Of a stretch of 64,000 nucleotides of DNA, positions 1-9,292 are shown one piece after another (within the stretch, counting starts at the first letter, position 1; each line of letters begins with the position of its first letter). The translations under genes were made by a program, and so were the position numbers. Source of the stretch: Gonatopus flavifemur (lineage: Eukaryota; Arthropoda; Insecta; Hymenoptera; Dryinidae). The notes beneath the pieces were generated by a model. It was given only the letters and a program-made list of their open reading frames with translations, searched no databases and was not told the DNA's origin. The stretch lies in the NCBI GenBank assembly GCA_018340375.1, contig JAFFJZ010000017.1, positions 124,001 through 188,000 of the forward strand, written 5' to 3'.

Positions 1-285
1 CTATGTTTCCTGAACGTATTTCGAGGCGGATATTTCAACGTCCGTAGAACCTCCGTCAAACGTTTGTGAATCTAAAAGTTAGCTCTAATGAACCTTCGGC
101 CCGATCTATACACATCTGATCTGAACGTTCGCTGAAGCTTCATGTTCTCTTCGGGATTTATATCTTAATGAATTCTTATTGAATTAAAGTGTGTATATTA
201 ATATTCTGATTTAATTATCTGTATGATAAACACAAGAGTATGAATTAAATTTAATTTGCTCTGATAATTATATAAAAGAAGGAAG
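1..285. other. 5' flank of the broken transposase-like gene; no feature recognised
   Basis: AT-rich sequence with no reading frame, repeat or inverted end that I can recognise. It probably holds the 5' part of the transposon whose first gene starts at 286, but no terminal repeat is visible, so the left end may lie outside the window. Confidence 0.3.
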
Positions 286-1783
286 ATGAGTGATAGGAAA
301 GAATTTTTCAATGTAAGTGAAAGGCAAAAAAAGAGAAGACTTTCAAAAATGTTCGTAGAAGACATGAAAGAAATATTTTATAATAGTGTGTTTGAAACTT
401 TTGAACAAATGCCTTCATCCGGAGAAAAGTTCCCACTGAATCAAGATTCTACTCTGGTTGTGGCCAACGATGGAGAAAGTGATAATGAAGATATCAAGTT
501 TGAAGACTCCTTGCCCGAAGAAAGTGACAATGATGAAGATGATGATGCATTGGAAAAAATAATTTATAGTGATTCAAGTGGAAATCAAAAAATAGATTAT
601 AGCAGTGGTTCTGATACCTTTGACGATAATAACCTTTTGTTTGGAAACATTTTTATTAGAATGGGCTCTATCATTCAACATACCGCATAATGCACTTACT
701 AGTCTCCTATATGGATTAAAAACATCAGGCCACGATCGGTTACCAAACGATGCTCGAACTTTATTGGGCACTCCACGTACAAACATAATCGTTCCACTTG
801 GTACTGGAGGATATGCTCATTATGGCTTGAAAAAAGCATTGTTAGATAACTTCAATCAAAATGATAAAATAACTATTCCAAAAAATATCAATTTACACAT
901 TAACGTGGACGGTTTACCCATTTCGAAAAGTTCCGGCAGCCAGCTATGGCCAATCCTTGGTAAAATTGTAAATTGTTGTCATCTTTCACAACCGTTTGTG
1001 ATAGGTTTATATCATTGTTTAGGGAAACCACAAAATGTAAATTTATTTTTAGAACCATTTATATTAGAGTACTTAGAATTGCACCACAATGGTTTCAACT
1101 ATAAGAAAGAAAATTATAAAGTTGTTAAAAAAGCTGTTGTGGCAGATACTCCTGCTAGAAATTATTTGACTTGTTTCCCAGCACACAATAGTAGATATGG
1201 GAAATGTATTCAAATAGGTAAAACTGTTGGTGGTAGACGCCTATTTCTAGAGAATGATTCTCCTCAAAGAACGGATGAGAATTTCAGAATCAATGTTCCT
1301 AAAAAGTTTGAAAATTTTATATCTCCTTTAGAAGGCATTGGAATTAGTTTGACAAAACAAGTACCTTTAGATCCCATACATATTTGAAATTTAGGTGTAA
1401 CAAAAAAACATGTTGAAATCTTTTTAAATTGTCATGGTAAAGGTGCAGATGCAATGCTGAGATTAAAGTATTGAAATACTGAATATTGTGGTTTCCAAGA
1501 ATGGGTACCTTGTGAATTTGTATGTAAAACACGCAGTTTTGATGAATTTGAAAGATTTAAGGCCACTGAACTCCGGATGATTGTATTGTACACAGGGCCT
1601 GTAATATTTCGTAATTATGTATCAAAAGATCAAATGCTTCATTTTAACATTTTGAATTGTGCATCGGGTATATTGAGCGAATCAACTGAATGTATTCGAA
1701 ATAATACTTTGGCCAAAAAATTATTAATTCGTTACGTGAATCTTATGAAACAATTATATGGTGAAAATGACATAATATATAAT
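286..1783 (+). pseudogene. TNP2/PTHR33053-like transposase-type gene, 5' part
   Basis: Broken reading frames code for a protein of the large family found in many insect and cnidarian transposons. An acidic N-terminal region (286-690) is followed by a frame change near 650. The core then has the family signature 'NVDGLPISKSS..QLWPILG' (about 903-960) and a 'DTPARNYLTCFPAHN' block. Near 1577-1780 there is a 'KATELR.IVLYTGPV' block. An in-frame TGA interrupts the expected 'PLDP.H..NLGVTKK' stretch at about 1387, and another TGA falls near 1471. The gene is then cut at codon 'IIYN' by the element starting at 1784 and resumes at 6359. The start at 286 is the first ATG of the open frame. A DDE-type enzyme is inferred from family membership. 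The gene is clearly dead here. Confidence 0.75.
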
Positions 1784-2824
1784 TTAGAGGGCAAATAACC
1801 GATCCAATTTGTTAGCCAAGCAAATGTGTCGAACGAATTTGTTATGCTTCCTTCGTGTAGCCGATCGACGTTTCGGATCGATACGATCTAGTGTCCGACC
1901 GAGACTGATTATCACGACCGAAACCGAAACCGAAACCGAATTTCGGTTCCTATCTCAGTTTCGGCCGAAACCGAAACCGGAACCGAAATTTGTCTCAAAT
2001 GGTAATTTCTTATTGCGGTTTTCCAGTTTGAGCTTACGTTTCTGTTAATTTTAGCTACTTATAGGTGCGTGTGTATTTAAAAAAGCCCTTATTTGATAAA
2101 TGAATAGTTTTATTACTTTACAAATAAAATTACTAAATAAAAGTATCACAAACCTCTTACTGTACGTGAGATGAGGGGTGTAATTCAGACAGGAAAAAAT
2201 GAGACCTTAATCAAAGCGGTTTTCATTATCAATCTCAACGCAATGATGGTGAGTTACGTACTTGAACTACATAAGTATTTTCGGTTCAATTATACTTATT
2301 CAATATCACACAATTATTATTACAGTCGATGTACGCTATTGATGAATTTCATATATTTATGAACATTCCCTCATTTATAATAAAAGATAAATTAACATTT
2401 AAGTTTCTACCAAGAAATAAAAAATACTTATCATTCATTAAAATTCTCATGATTACGAAATGATAGTGATAATAATGATAATGAAGTTGCCAATAAAAGT
2501 GAAATAAAACAATAAAAATAAAAATCAACTTTGTACTAAACAAGAATCAGTCAAAAAAAATATAAACTCACCCCTCCTGAAAAGCGGAATAACTTCTATT
2601 GACGGCAATCACAGAAACTTCACAATAAAATTAAATTTAAACTGAGTAAGTTGCACACGGCAACATAGTTCAACCACTAAAATGAAAAATAATACTTGAG
2701 TATCTTTCATGCAATATTTGAGCTAAAACAGTAACAAATTATGTTAAAAAATAAGCGAGTTGAACAACTGAGCTTAAGGACTAGCAATGATAAGTGAGCT
2801 TCAGTAACTTAGAGTATAGTTGAA

Positions 2825-4981
2825 CTAATATTCATAATTCAACAATCTAATGTTATAAGTTAGAAATAATAATTTGTCAACGTTTTCGCCTGGCAAATTG
2901 CACCTCCTATCTGAATAAATTTGACCAGCAGCACTAAATAGCTGTCCACTCGGAACACTTGTAGGTGGAGCAGATAGGTATTTCAGTACAGCCTTTCTCA
3001 AACACAGGTATGGGCTGGAGTTCCAGTAGGCATAAATATCAGCGTTCCTTTGTAATGTTGCCTCCGATAAATAACACTTGACAGTTTGCTTGACTACACG
3101 GAAAAAAAAGTATGGCTATTATAACGATCTGAAGTATGGTTAAGAAGAGATAGCTGTAGTGACAATACTGTATCGCTATGGTGACGATACAGATGGCTGT
3201 GCTGGCGATCTATATCGTTCCTGGGATGAGTTGTATGATCGTAGCAACGATACTGATACCACTAAACTTTGGATAGCTATCACAACTATCCAGTATCGTT
3301 ATAACAGCGATATTTTTTTCTCCGTGTAGTGAGAAGTGATCATTATCATCTGGAGCGGTTTTTGTCTGACAAGTAGACTTGTCGTGAAGGTCCCATAGCC
3401 CCTCTTCTTTCGCTGACTGGGATATGGATGTAGATAGGCGAGATCGTTCTTCAAAGGAAATCTTAACACTTTCTACTCCTTCCACGTTATTTTCTTGAGA
3501 TTTTAGAAAGTTTCCTATTTCCTTTGTGGCGATATCAACTTCGTCAGAATTAAGATACGTACTTTTAAATCTGGGATCTAATAAGCAGTAATTAATGCAG
3601 GATGGCATTTGATGTATGCAAATCGTCGGTTTATGGATTCATGTAGTTGTGTTTTCATGTTCCTCATAGCATCGCTTTCATTTTCATCTCGAGTTTCCAA
3701 CTTTCGATTTAACAATAATACCAAAGGAATAATAATAGATATATATGCGTTATCAAACGACAGATCGAGTGTAGCTTCGTAAAAAAATTTCAGCACGTCC
3801 GTAAGATTTTTCATAAGTTCCCAGTCAGAGGGAGATAGAGTGTTAATTCCATCATGCTCCACACCATACAGATTCACAGCCTTTCTTTGTTCCAAAAGTC
3901 TTTGTAACATGTTATATGTACTATTCCACCTCACTTCGATATCTTGAATTAACGAGTGTGTTGGCAATCCACATTGTTTTTGACATTCGGTCAATTTTCT
4001 AGAAGCTTGCTCGCTTTTTCTAAAATGACCCACTATTTTTCGGCAAGTTTTGATGACTTTTTCGTGTTTTTCCTCCGTGAACAACGTATCTTTGATTACT
4101 AGCTGTAATGTGTGTTCCATACAACCTAAGGACTCGTATCGATCACGCATAGCGCAAATCATGTTTGCTGCATTGTCACGTGAAATGAGAAATAGTTTTT
4201 CATTGATATTCCGTTTATTAATCATTTCCTGAAGTTTTTCTTGAATGTATTCGCCGGTGTGATTATTTTCAAGTGCCTCTGCACCTAGTATGACTTTGAG
4301 ACGTTGTGATCCAATGATAAAATGACCAGTAAGACTAAGGAGAGAGCATGTTTTAGTAGGATTTGTCCATATATCTGTTGTCCCACTTATCCATTCACAT
4401 TTGTCAATCACATTTGTGACCTTTTTTGTAACTTTTTCATAAGTTTGTGGCATCAAAGTCGTCCTGAAATATTTCTCTGATTTAATATTGTACTTTTGAG
4501 GAGCATGTGGGTCCGCAAAATTGAGTCGTCTGAACGCTTCTCCTTCCACTAAAGAATACGGCAGCATAACAACAATTATTAAATCCATGATGGCTTTGTC
4601 TATCCTGCGTGATATGTCGTGATCATCTGGCCACTGTAATGATTTTGAAGCCTTTGCCTGTATCATGTTCGGAATTGTACTCTGCACAAAGTTTCGCGTA
4701 CAATCATTATTTGTCGATCCAAGTGAGTTTTTTGAATCATTTCTTTTCAATTTGGTTTGCAATTTTCGTTCGACGATATCCGATTGTCGTTTTAAATACT
4801 GTCTATGTTCTGATCCATGACATTTTGATAGATGTTGCTTCAAACCGTATATTGTTTGTTTTCTAGGGTCAGAACTTCCTAAAGAATATGATTTATTGCA
4901 TATTTTGCAGGTGACTTTTGATAAATCCGTAGAACACTTATCGTAATATTGCCAAATAGGATTCTTTTGTGACATTTTCAT
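2825..4981 (-). pseudogene. hAT transposase with BED zinc finger (hAT-1), disrupted
   Basis: Read on the minus strand from the ATG at 4979-4981. A BED-type zinc finger lies at residues about 7-56 (C-x2-C then H...CH, 'CKICNKSYSL...LKQHLSKCH'). The transposase core includes 'WISGTTDIWTNPTKTCSLLSLTGHF' and 'RWNSTYNMLQRL'. The first open frame runs to 3578. A frameshift near 3600 is needed to continue into 'INYCLLDPRFKS'. The frame then meets a 230-bp MITE (3097-3326). Beyond it, the C-terminal hATC dimerisation domain is intact, with 'YWNSSPYLCLRKAVLKYLS' and 'SVPSGQLFSAAG', and ends at the stop 2825-2827. Removing the MITE and one TA joins 'HFSL' to 'VKQTVK' in frame. The gene is inactive because of the frameshift and the insertion. 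Confidence 0.9.
3097..3326. mobile_element. MITE with CACGG-A-rich ends inside hAT-1 transposase
   Basis: A 230-bp insertion flanked by TA (3095-3096 and 3327-3328). The ends are inverted, CACGGAAAAAAAA on the left and TTTTTTTCTCCGTG on the right. The interior has loosely mirrored 'GCTAT..CGATA' words and no coding capacity. Removing it with one TA restores the hAT reading frame, so the boundaries are secure. It belongs with the other CAC(T/A/G)GA-poly(A)-ended elements in this window. Confidence 0.9.
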
Positions 4982-6347
4982 TACATCAATGATTCAATTC
5001 TGGAACAAAACAAATTATTCCAATTAAATATTACGGAAAAAACGCAAATGGACTTATTACAGTAATTGAAATGCTCATGAAACATTTGGAAAAACGAATT
5101 TTGTCGTTTCTTTGATAAAAAAAAAAACGGAGAAATAATAAATAAAATTGATCAAAAAATTTGAGAAGACAAGAAAGATAAAACATAACAAGATCATGAC
5201 TTGTGACGTTTTGATTTTTCCAGAATCTGTGAAATGCAAAACTTGTCACGTTTCATTTTGTGACAGACAGAATTTTTTTTCTTCGGAAATCAATCTACAT
5301 TCAACTTGAAAGTTACAGTTTCGACTCCAAGTTACATTCATCGAAAGTTTGTCAGATATTCTGGATCTCTTGGAATACTTAAAAGTTACAGGTTACGATG
5401 TGTGAGGGTGTCCATAAAGGTGTAACTGAACAAAGTTATTGAATAACACTTGTGAACATGACACACGCACGTCAACCTTTATTCATTCATGTTGTCACTC
5501 AATAGGAAATTATACGGGAACGTACACAAGAGAAGTCAACTTGGCTATCAACAAATTATAGATGACATATTCAAGTGAAACTTACCTGATATAAAACAAC
5601 GTAAACTAACCTTCAAAACTACAACATCAACGTCACATGACTGTAAGCGCGGCAAGTGGAGGACACGGTCGCCAAAGTGCCGATCGCTCCCGAAGGTGAC
5701 GCGACAATTCACGAACGGAATTTTTGTTTCGCTCATAGTTTCGGTCGGTTTGGTGCCGAAACCAGAACCAAAACCGAAACTCTTATTTTGTGCCGAAACT
5801 GGCGGAAACCGAAACCGAAACCGAACCTTCGGTCGGACACTAATACGATCCTGTATCGAGATACAAAAATGATATAATCGTAGGGGTGAAAAAACGTTGT
5901 TGAAAGAAAATTCATCCGGACCCATCTAATCGGATCATCCGATTCGATGGGAAGGATCGTATCGATCCGAAATGTCGATCGGCTACACGAAGGAAGCATA
6001 ATAAATTCGTTCGACACATTTGCTTGGCTAACGAATTGGATCGGTTATTCGCCCTCTCAGTCATTGATTTCCTGCGCCAAGCACTATCCCAACCAAACTC
6101 CAAAAACTACCCACATCCGATTAGATGGGTCCGGATGAATTTTCTTTCAATAACGTTTTTTCACCTCTACGATTATATCATTTTTGTATCTTGATAAAGG
6201 ATCGTATCGATCCGAAACGTCGATCGGCTACACGAAGGAAGCATCATAAATTCGTTCGACACATTTGCTTGGCTAACAAATTGGATCGGTTATTCGCCTT
6301 CTAAGTCATTGATTTCCTGCGCCAAGCACTATCCCAACCAAAATTTT

Positions 6348-7141
6348 TAATATATAATGTTCATAATCTAATTCATCTTCCAGATGATGTATTACAATTT
6401 GGACCTTTGGACACGTTTAGTGCAATAGATTTTGAAAACCATTTACAAACCTTGAAAAGATTGATCAGAAAAGGATCTTTCGTTTTACCGCAGTTAATGA
6501 ACAGGATTAATGAACAATCACAAGTTTCAATAATACAAAAAACCTGTTATACAGAAGTATATGCTTTTAAACAAAATAAATAATGAAGTACTTCCTGACG
6601 GTTATACCAATGCTCACAAAACTATTCAATTTCCTAATTTCATTTCAACAACCAAAAAATCAGATAATTGTTCCTATCTTCGAAATGGAGATGTCATTGT
6701 AATAGAACACATTTGTTATTCCAATGAAAATCCTGTGGTTTTGGGTAAAAAATATATTGATTGTAATACGATTGAAAACTATCCAATTAAAGGGATACGA
6801 GCGGCGTGGCAGCAGCCAAATCGTTTATAACAAACGATGGACAAACACTTCATATTAATTAAAATATCGCTCTGTACTCTTTTCTCTGATTCAAGTAGAA
6901 GTGCTGTACAGAGCGATATTTTAATTAATATGAAGTGTTTGTCCATCGTTTGTTATAAACGATTTGGCTGCTGCCACGCCGCTCGTATTCCCTTAAGTCA
7001 ACCCTTCTAGGAATATACAAGGCAAAAGTTTTAACCAATGATTTACAAGAATGGCCTGTTACAGAAATTTGTAAAAAAGCGTTTAGAATGACGTCGCAAG
7101 ACTTTTTTTATATCTTTCCTATCATCCATATTAATTCTTAG
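6348..7141 (+). pseudogene. TNP2/PTHR33053-like transposase-type gene, 3' part
   Basis: This continues the gene cut at 1783. From 6359 the frame reads 'VHNLIHLPDDVLQFGPLDTFSAIDFENHL', the typical late block of this family. Two stops near 6581 show a small indel, after which the frame shifts to 'LPDGYTNAHKTIQFPNF..' and runs to 'NYPIK' at 6790. A 202-bp TTAA hairpin (6791-6992) interrupts there. The frame resumes at 'STLLGIYKAKVLTNDLQEWP' and ends at the TAG 7139-7141. The last block has the family's usual ending, ending in 'FYIFPIIHINS', so the 3' end of the gene is genuine. The gene lies about 250 bp upstream of the DUF4806-like gene on the same strand. Confidence 0.75.
6791..6992. mobile_element. 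TTAA-target foldback MITE (202 bp hairpin)
   Basis: The element is flanked by TTAA (6787-6790 and 6993-6996), the target duplication of piggyBac-like transposition. Its arms of about 87 bp are almost perfectly complementary, starting near GGGATACGAGCGGCGTGGCA on the left, with a loop of about 28 bp around 6879-6906. It splits the codons for 'NYPIK|STLLG', which rejoin in frame if one TTAA is removed. No coding capacity. An RNA read through it would form a long hairpin. Confidence 0.9.
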
Positions 7142-7388
7142 ATCATTATATGTTGATTTTCAATATCATTTTGAAATTAATAAGTATACCAGATTCGTAA
7201 AATGCAAAAATATTGTGTCATAATGAAAACAGGAATTTAGTTTTATACTATCAAAATACCATTCATTTCCATTATATAAGTGTCAAAAGAATTTTGTTTC
7301 AGTATCAAGAGTGTATCTAACTTTTATTTTTATATTTTGCCTTTAAAATAGCTTTACCTGCGCAGATTTGTCAAATTGAGTTAAGAAT
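7142..7388. other. Spacer between the two transposon genes
   Basis: About 250 AT-rich bases separate the stop of the transposase-like gene from the first ATG of the DUF4806-like gene. It may hold the 3' end signal of the first gene and the promoter of the second. No repeat or reading frame stands out. Confidence 0.3.
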
Positions 7389-8826
7389 ATGTCTCAAAAT
7401 CATCTTAGAAATTACTTACCATCTAATTGTGTAGAAAAGACGTCGGACAACTTGGAACTACAACACGTGAACAAGAAACGTGAGTTTTATAATTCATTCT
7501 TACTATTACTCGTATTCATTGTGCGCAAATAATAAAATTGAGATGAGATTAATTATATGAATGTGAAATTTTTGTTACAGTAAAAGGGCTCCATGGAGTA
7601 CATTTGAAAGGGGTTGACGATTCAGCATTTTTCAAACATGAAGCAATCAGCGATGAGCTTCCAAATACTTTTCTTCTTAAAAATCAAACTAATACAAAAA
7701 CTAATGGCTGTGAAACTTCGAATAGCGAAAATAGTACAAAAGGTTATTTTAAAGACTTTTCAACTCAGAAATGACTTCATTAATGAATTCTAATGAATTA
7801 ATCATAAACATATATGTATAAAACATTGAATTTCTTAGGGATAATACAGGGTGTCCCATTTTAATCTGTCACTTAGAATATCTCGAAAACGAATAGATTC
7901 AGAAGAAAATGTTCCGGGAAAAAAATGTAAGAATCTGAGGGGGACATCCGATGGTGAACTTGGCTTTGACCTCAGATCCCACTTTCGAGGTCATTCTGAG
8001 GTCAACTCATGTTTTTTAAATGGGATCCCCTATTTTTTACTACCGGTTTAGATTCTACGCTAAAAACCAAGGAACTTTTGTCTCGAACGTTTTGTCGGAA
8101 TCCCCATAGATGGCGCCCTAATTGATGAGAAAATGAGAATTCTCAAACCCTCGGATTGTATTCTGTCTAACATAATGCTCAACTCTCGCCGTCGGCATCA
8201 GCGTTACCCAATGTGCACCACGAGGAGGTGGCGCGATCGGAGTTTACACATCATTGTGGCCCTGAAAAGGGCCGATTGTCTGAACTGGAGGTGTATCTTC
8301 GGGAACGCATTAGGCATTCAAAAGGTGTTCGAAGTGAGCGTCGTTTTGCCTTTGACAAGGCGCAATTCTTTTATGAAAGTTTTCTACAGTTGCTTGCAAC
8401 GTAGCAGCAGGGGCGTCTTTACGTTTTCGCCGCCCAGGGGCTAATAATATTTCGCCGCCCCCAACTTGAGCTGAATTAATATTTTCAATCATTCTCTCAG
8501 GTGTATTCATGTTATTTGGAAACTATGTAATATAACTTGAAAAAATATATTATTTAATGAAACTTTGACACACTCAACAGGATTAAACATTTAGCATCAT
8601 TAACTATTGGTAACCTTCTTAAGTTTGTAATAAAGATAAAACGGTTCACATTTCTGTTGAATTTTACTTGAAAATGGATGACGAATTCTGAATACTTAAC
8701 AAAGAATAGAAAGAAAATATGAACCTTCCAAACGTCGCACATTAAATTTTACAAAGTGAATAAAAAAACTTGTGACAAAAGTTAAATTGCCATCTGGAGA
8801 AATTTGTTTGAATCAAATAAAAAATA

Positions 8827-8932
8827 CCCAAGTAGCAATCGAACGTTGTATATGTACTATGAACGTTCATAGTATATTCAGATATACTATGAACGTGCAT
8901 AGTATATATGCAACATTCCGATGCTACTAGGG
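8827..8932. mobile_element. Small foldback MITE, CCC(A/T)AGTAGCA ends
   Basis: A TA-flanked (8825-8826, 8933-8934) inverted-repeat sequence of about 106 bp. It begins CCCAAGTAGCAATCGAACG and ends CCGATGCTACTAGGG. The middle has mirrored 'ACTATGAACGTTCATAGTAT' words. It has no coding capacity. The element lies within the hAT insertion 8408-9733. Confidence 0.75.
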
Positions 8933-9010
8933 TACATAATGAAAATTCATTCATTTAAATAAAAATTTCATTAATTCAAAAAACTTTGACAGCAGAAGAA
9001 AAACACACTA

Positions 9011-9292
9011 CCCTGGTTAAAGTTGCATAGCAATTCATCAGAAAATGTTCTTATTATGAAATACTATGGATTTTGCAACAGGATATTCATAAGTAAACCA
9101 TGAAGTTCTATGAATTTCTGCTTATAATTCATGATGAATGCTTATGAATTCATGTTCATAGGGATGCATGATGAATCATAAACAGAAATTCATAGAACTT
9201 CATGGTTTACTTATGAATATCGTGTTGCAGAATCCACAGTGTTCCATAATAAGAACATTTTCCTATGAATTGCTATGATACTTGAACCAGGG
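9011..9292. mobile_element. Foldback MITE of the CCCTGGTT group
   Basis: A 282-bp foldback flanked by TA (9009-9010 and 9293-9294). It begins CCCTGGTTAAAGTTGCATAG and ends ACTTGAACCAGGG. Both arms contain 'GAACTTCATGGTTTACTTATGAATAT' type sequence. Related copies are at 42425-42623 and, in the opposite orientation, 57319-57518. Confidence 0.85.

Larger units (their letters stand above)
1889..5842 (-). mobile_element. hAT DNA transposon 1 (3954 bp) with 8-bp TSD
   Basis: The ends are perfect 14-bp inverted repeats, TAGTGTCCGACCGA at 1889 and its complement ending at 5842. They are flanked by the 8-bp duplication ATACGATC (1881-1888 and 5843-5850), the hallmark of hAT insertion. Just inside both ends are clusters of the hexamer CCGAAA in alternating orientation (about 1914-1986 and 5745-5832), which look like subterminal transposase-binding sites. 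The single gene lies on the minus strand. The element is inserted inside the inverted-repeat element 1784-6347 and carries a smaller MITE in its own gene. The short TIR, 8-bp TSD, BED finger and hATC domain agree with one another. Confidence 0.95.
1784..6347. mobile_element. Inverted-repeat element (MITE-like) holding a hAT transposon
   Basis: The insertion is flanked by the direct repeat TAATATATAAT (1773-1783 and 6348-6358). This splits the gene between 'IIYN' and 'VHNL', which rejoin in frame if the element and one repeat are removed. The left end (about 1784-1888) and right end (about 6198-6347) are inverted copies, sharing 'AACCGATCCAATTTGTTAGC' and the rest of a roughly 95-bp stretch. 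A third copy lies at about 5948-6100 in the same orientation as the right end. A further inverted pair (about 5860-5925 and 6115-6190) gives the element a mirrored internal structure. Without the hAT insertion it would be about 0.6 kb with no coding capacity. A TSD of 9-11 bp would suit a Mutator-like origin, but that is inference. Confidence 0.75.
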
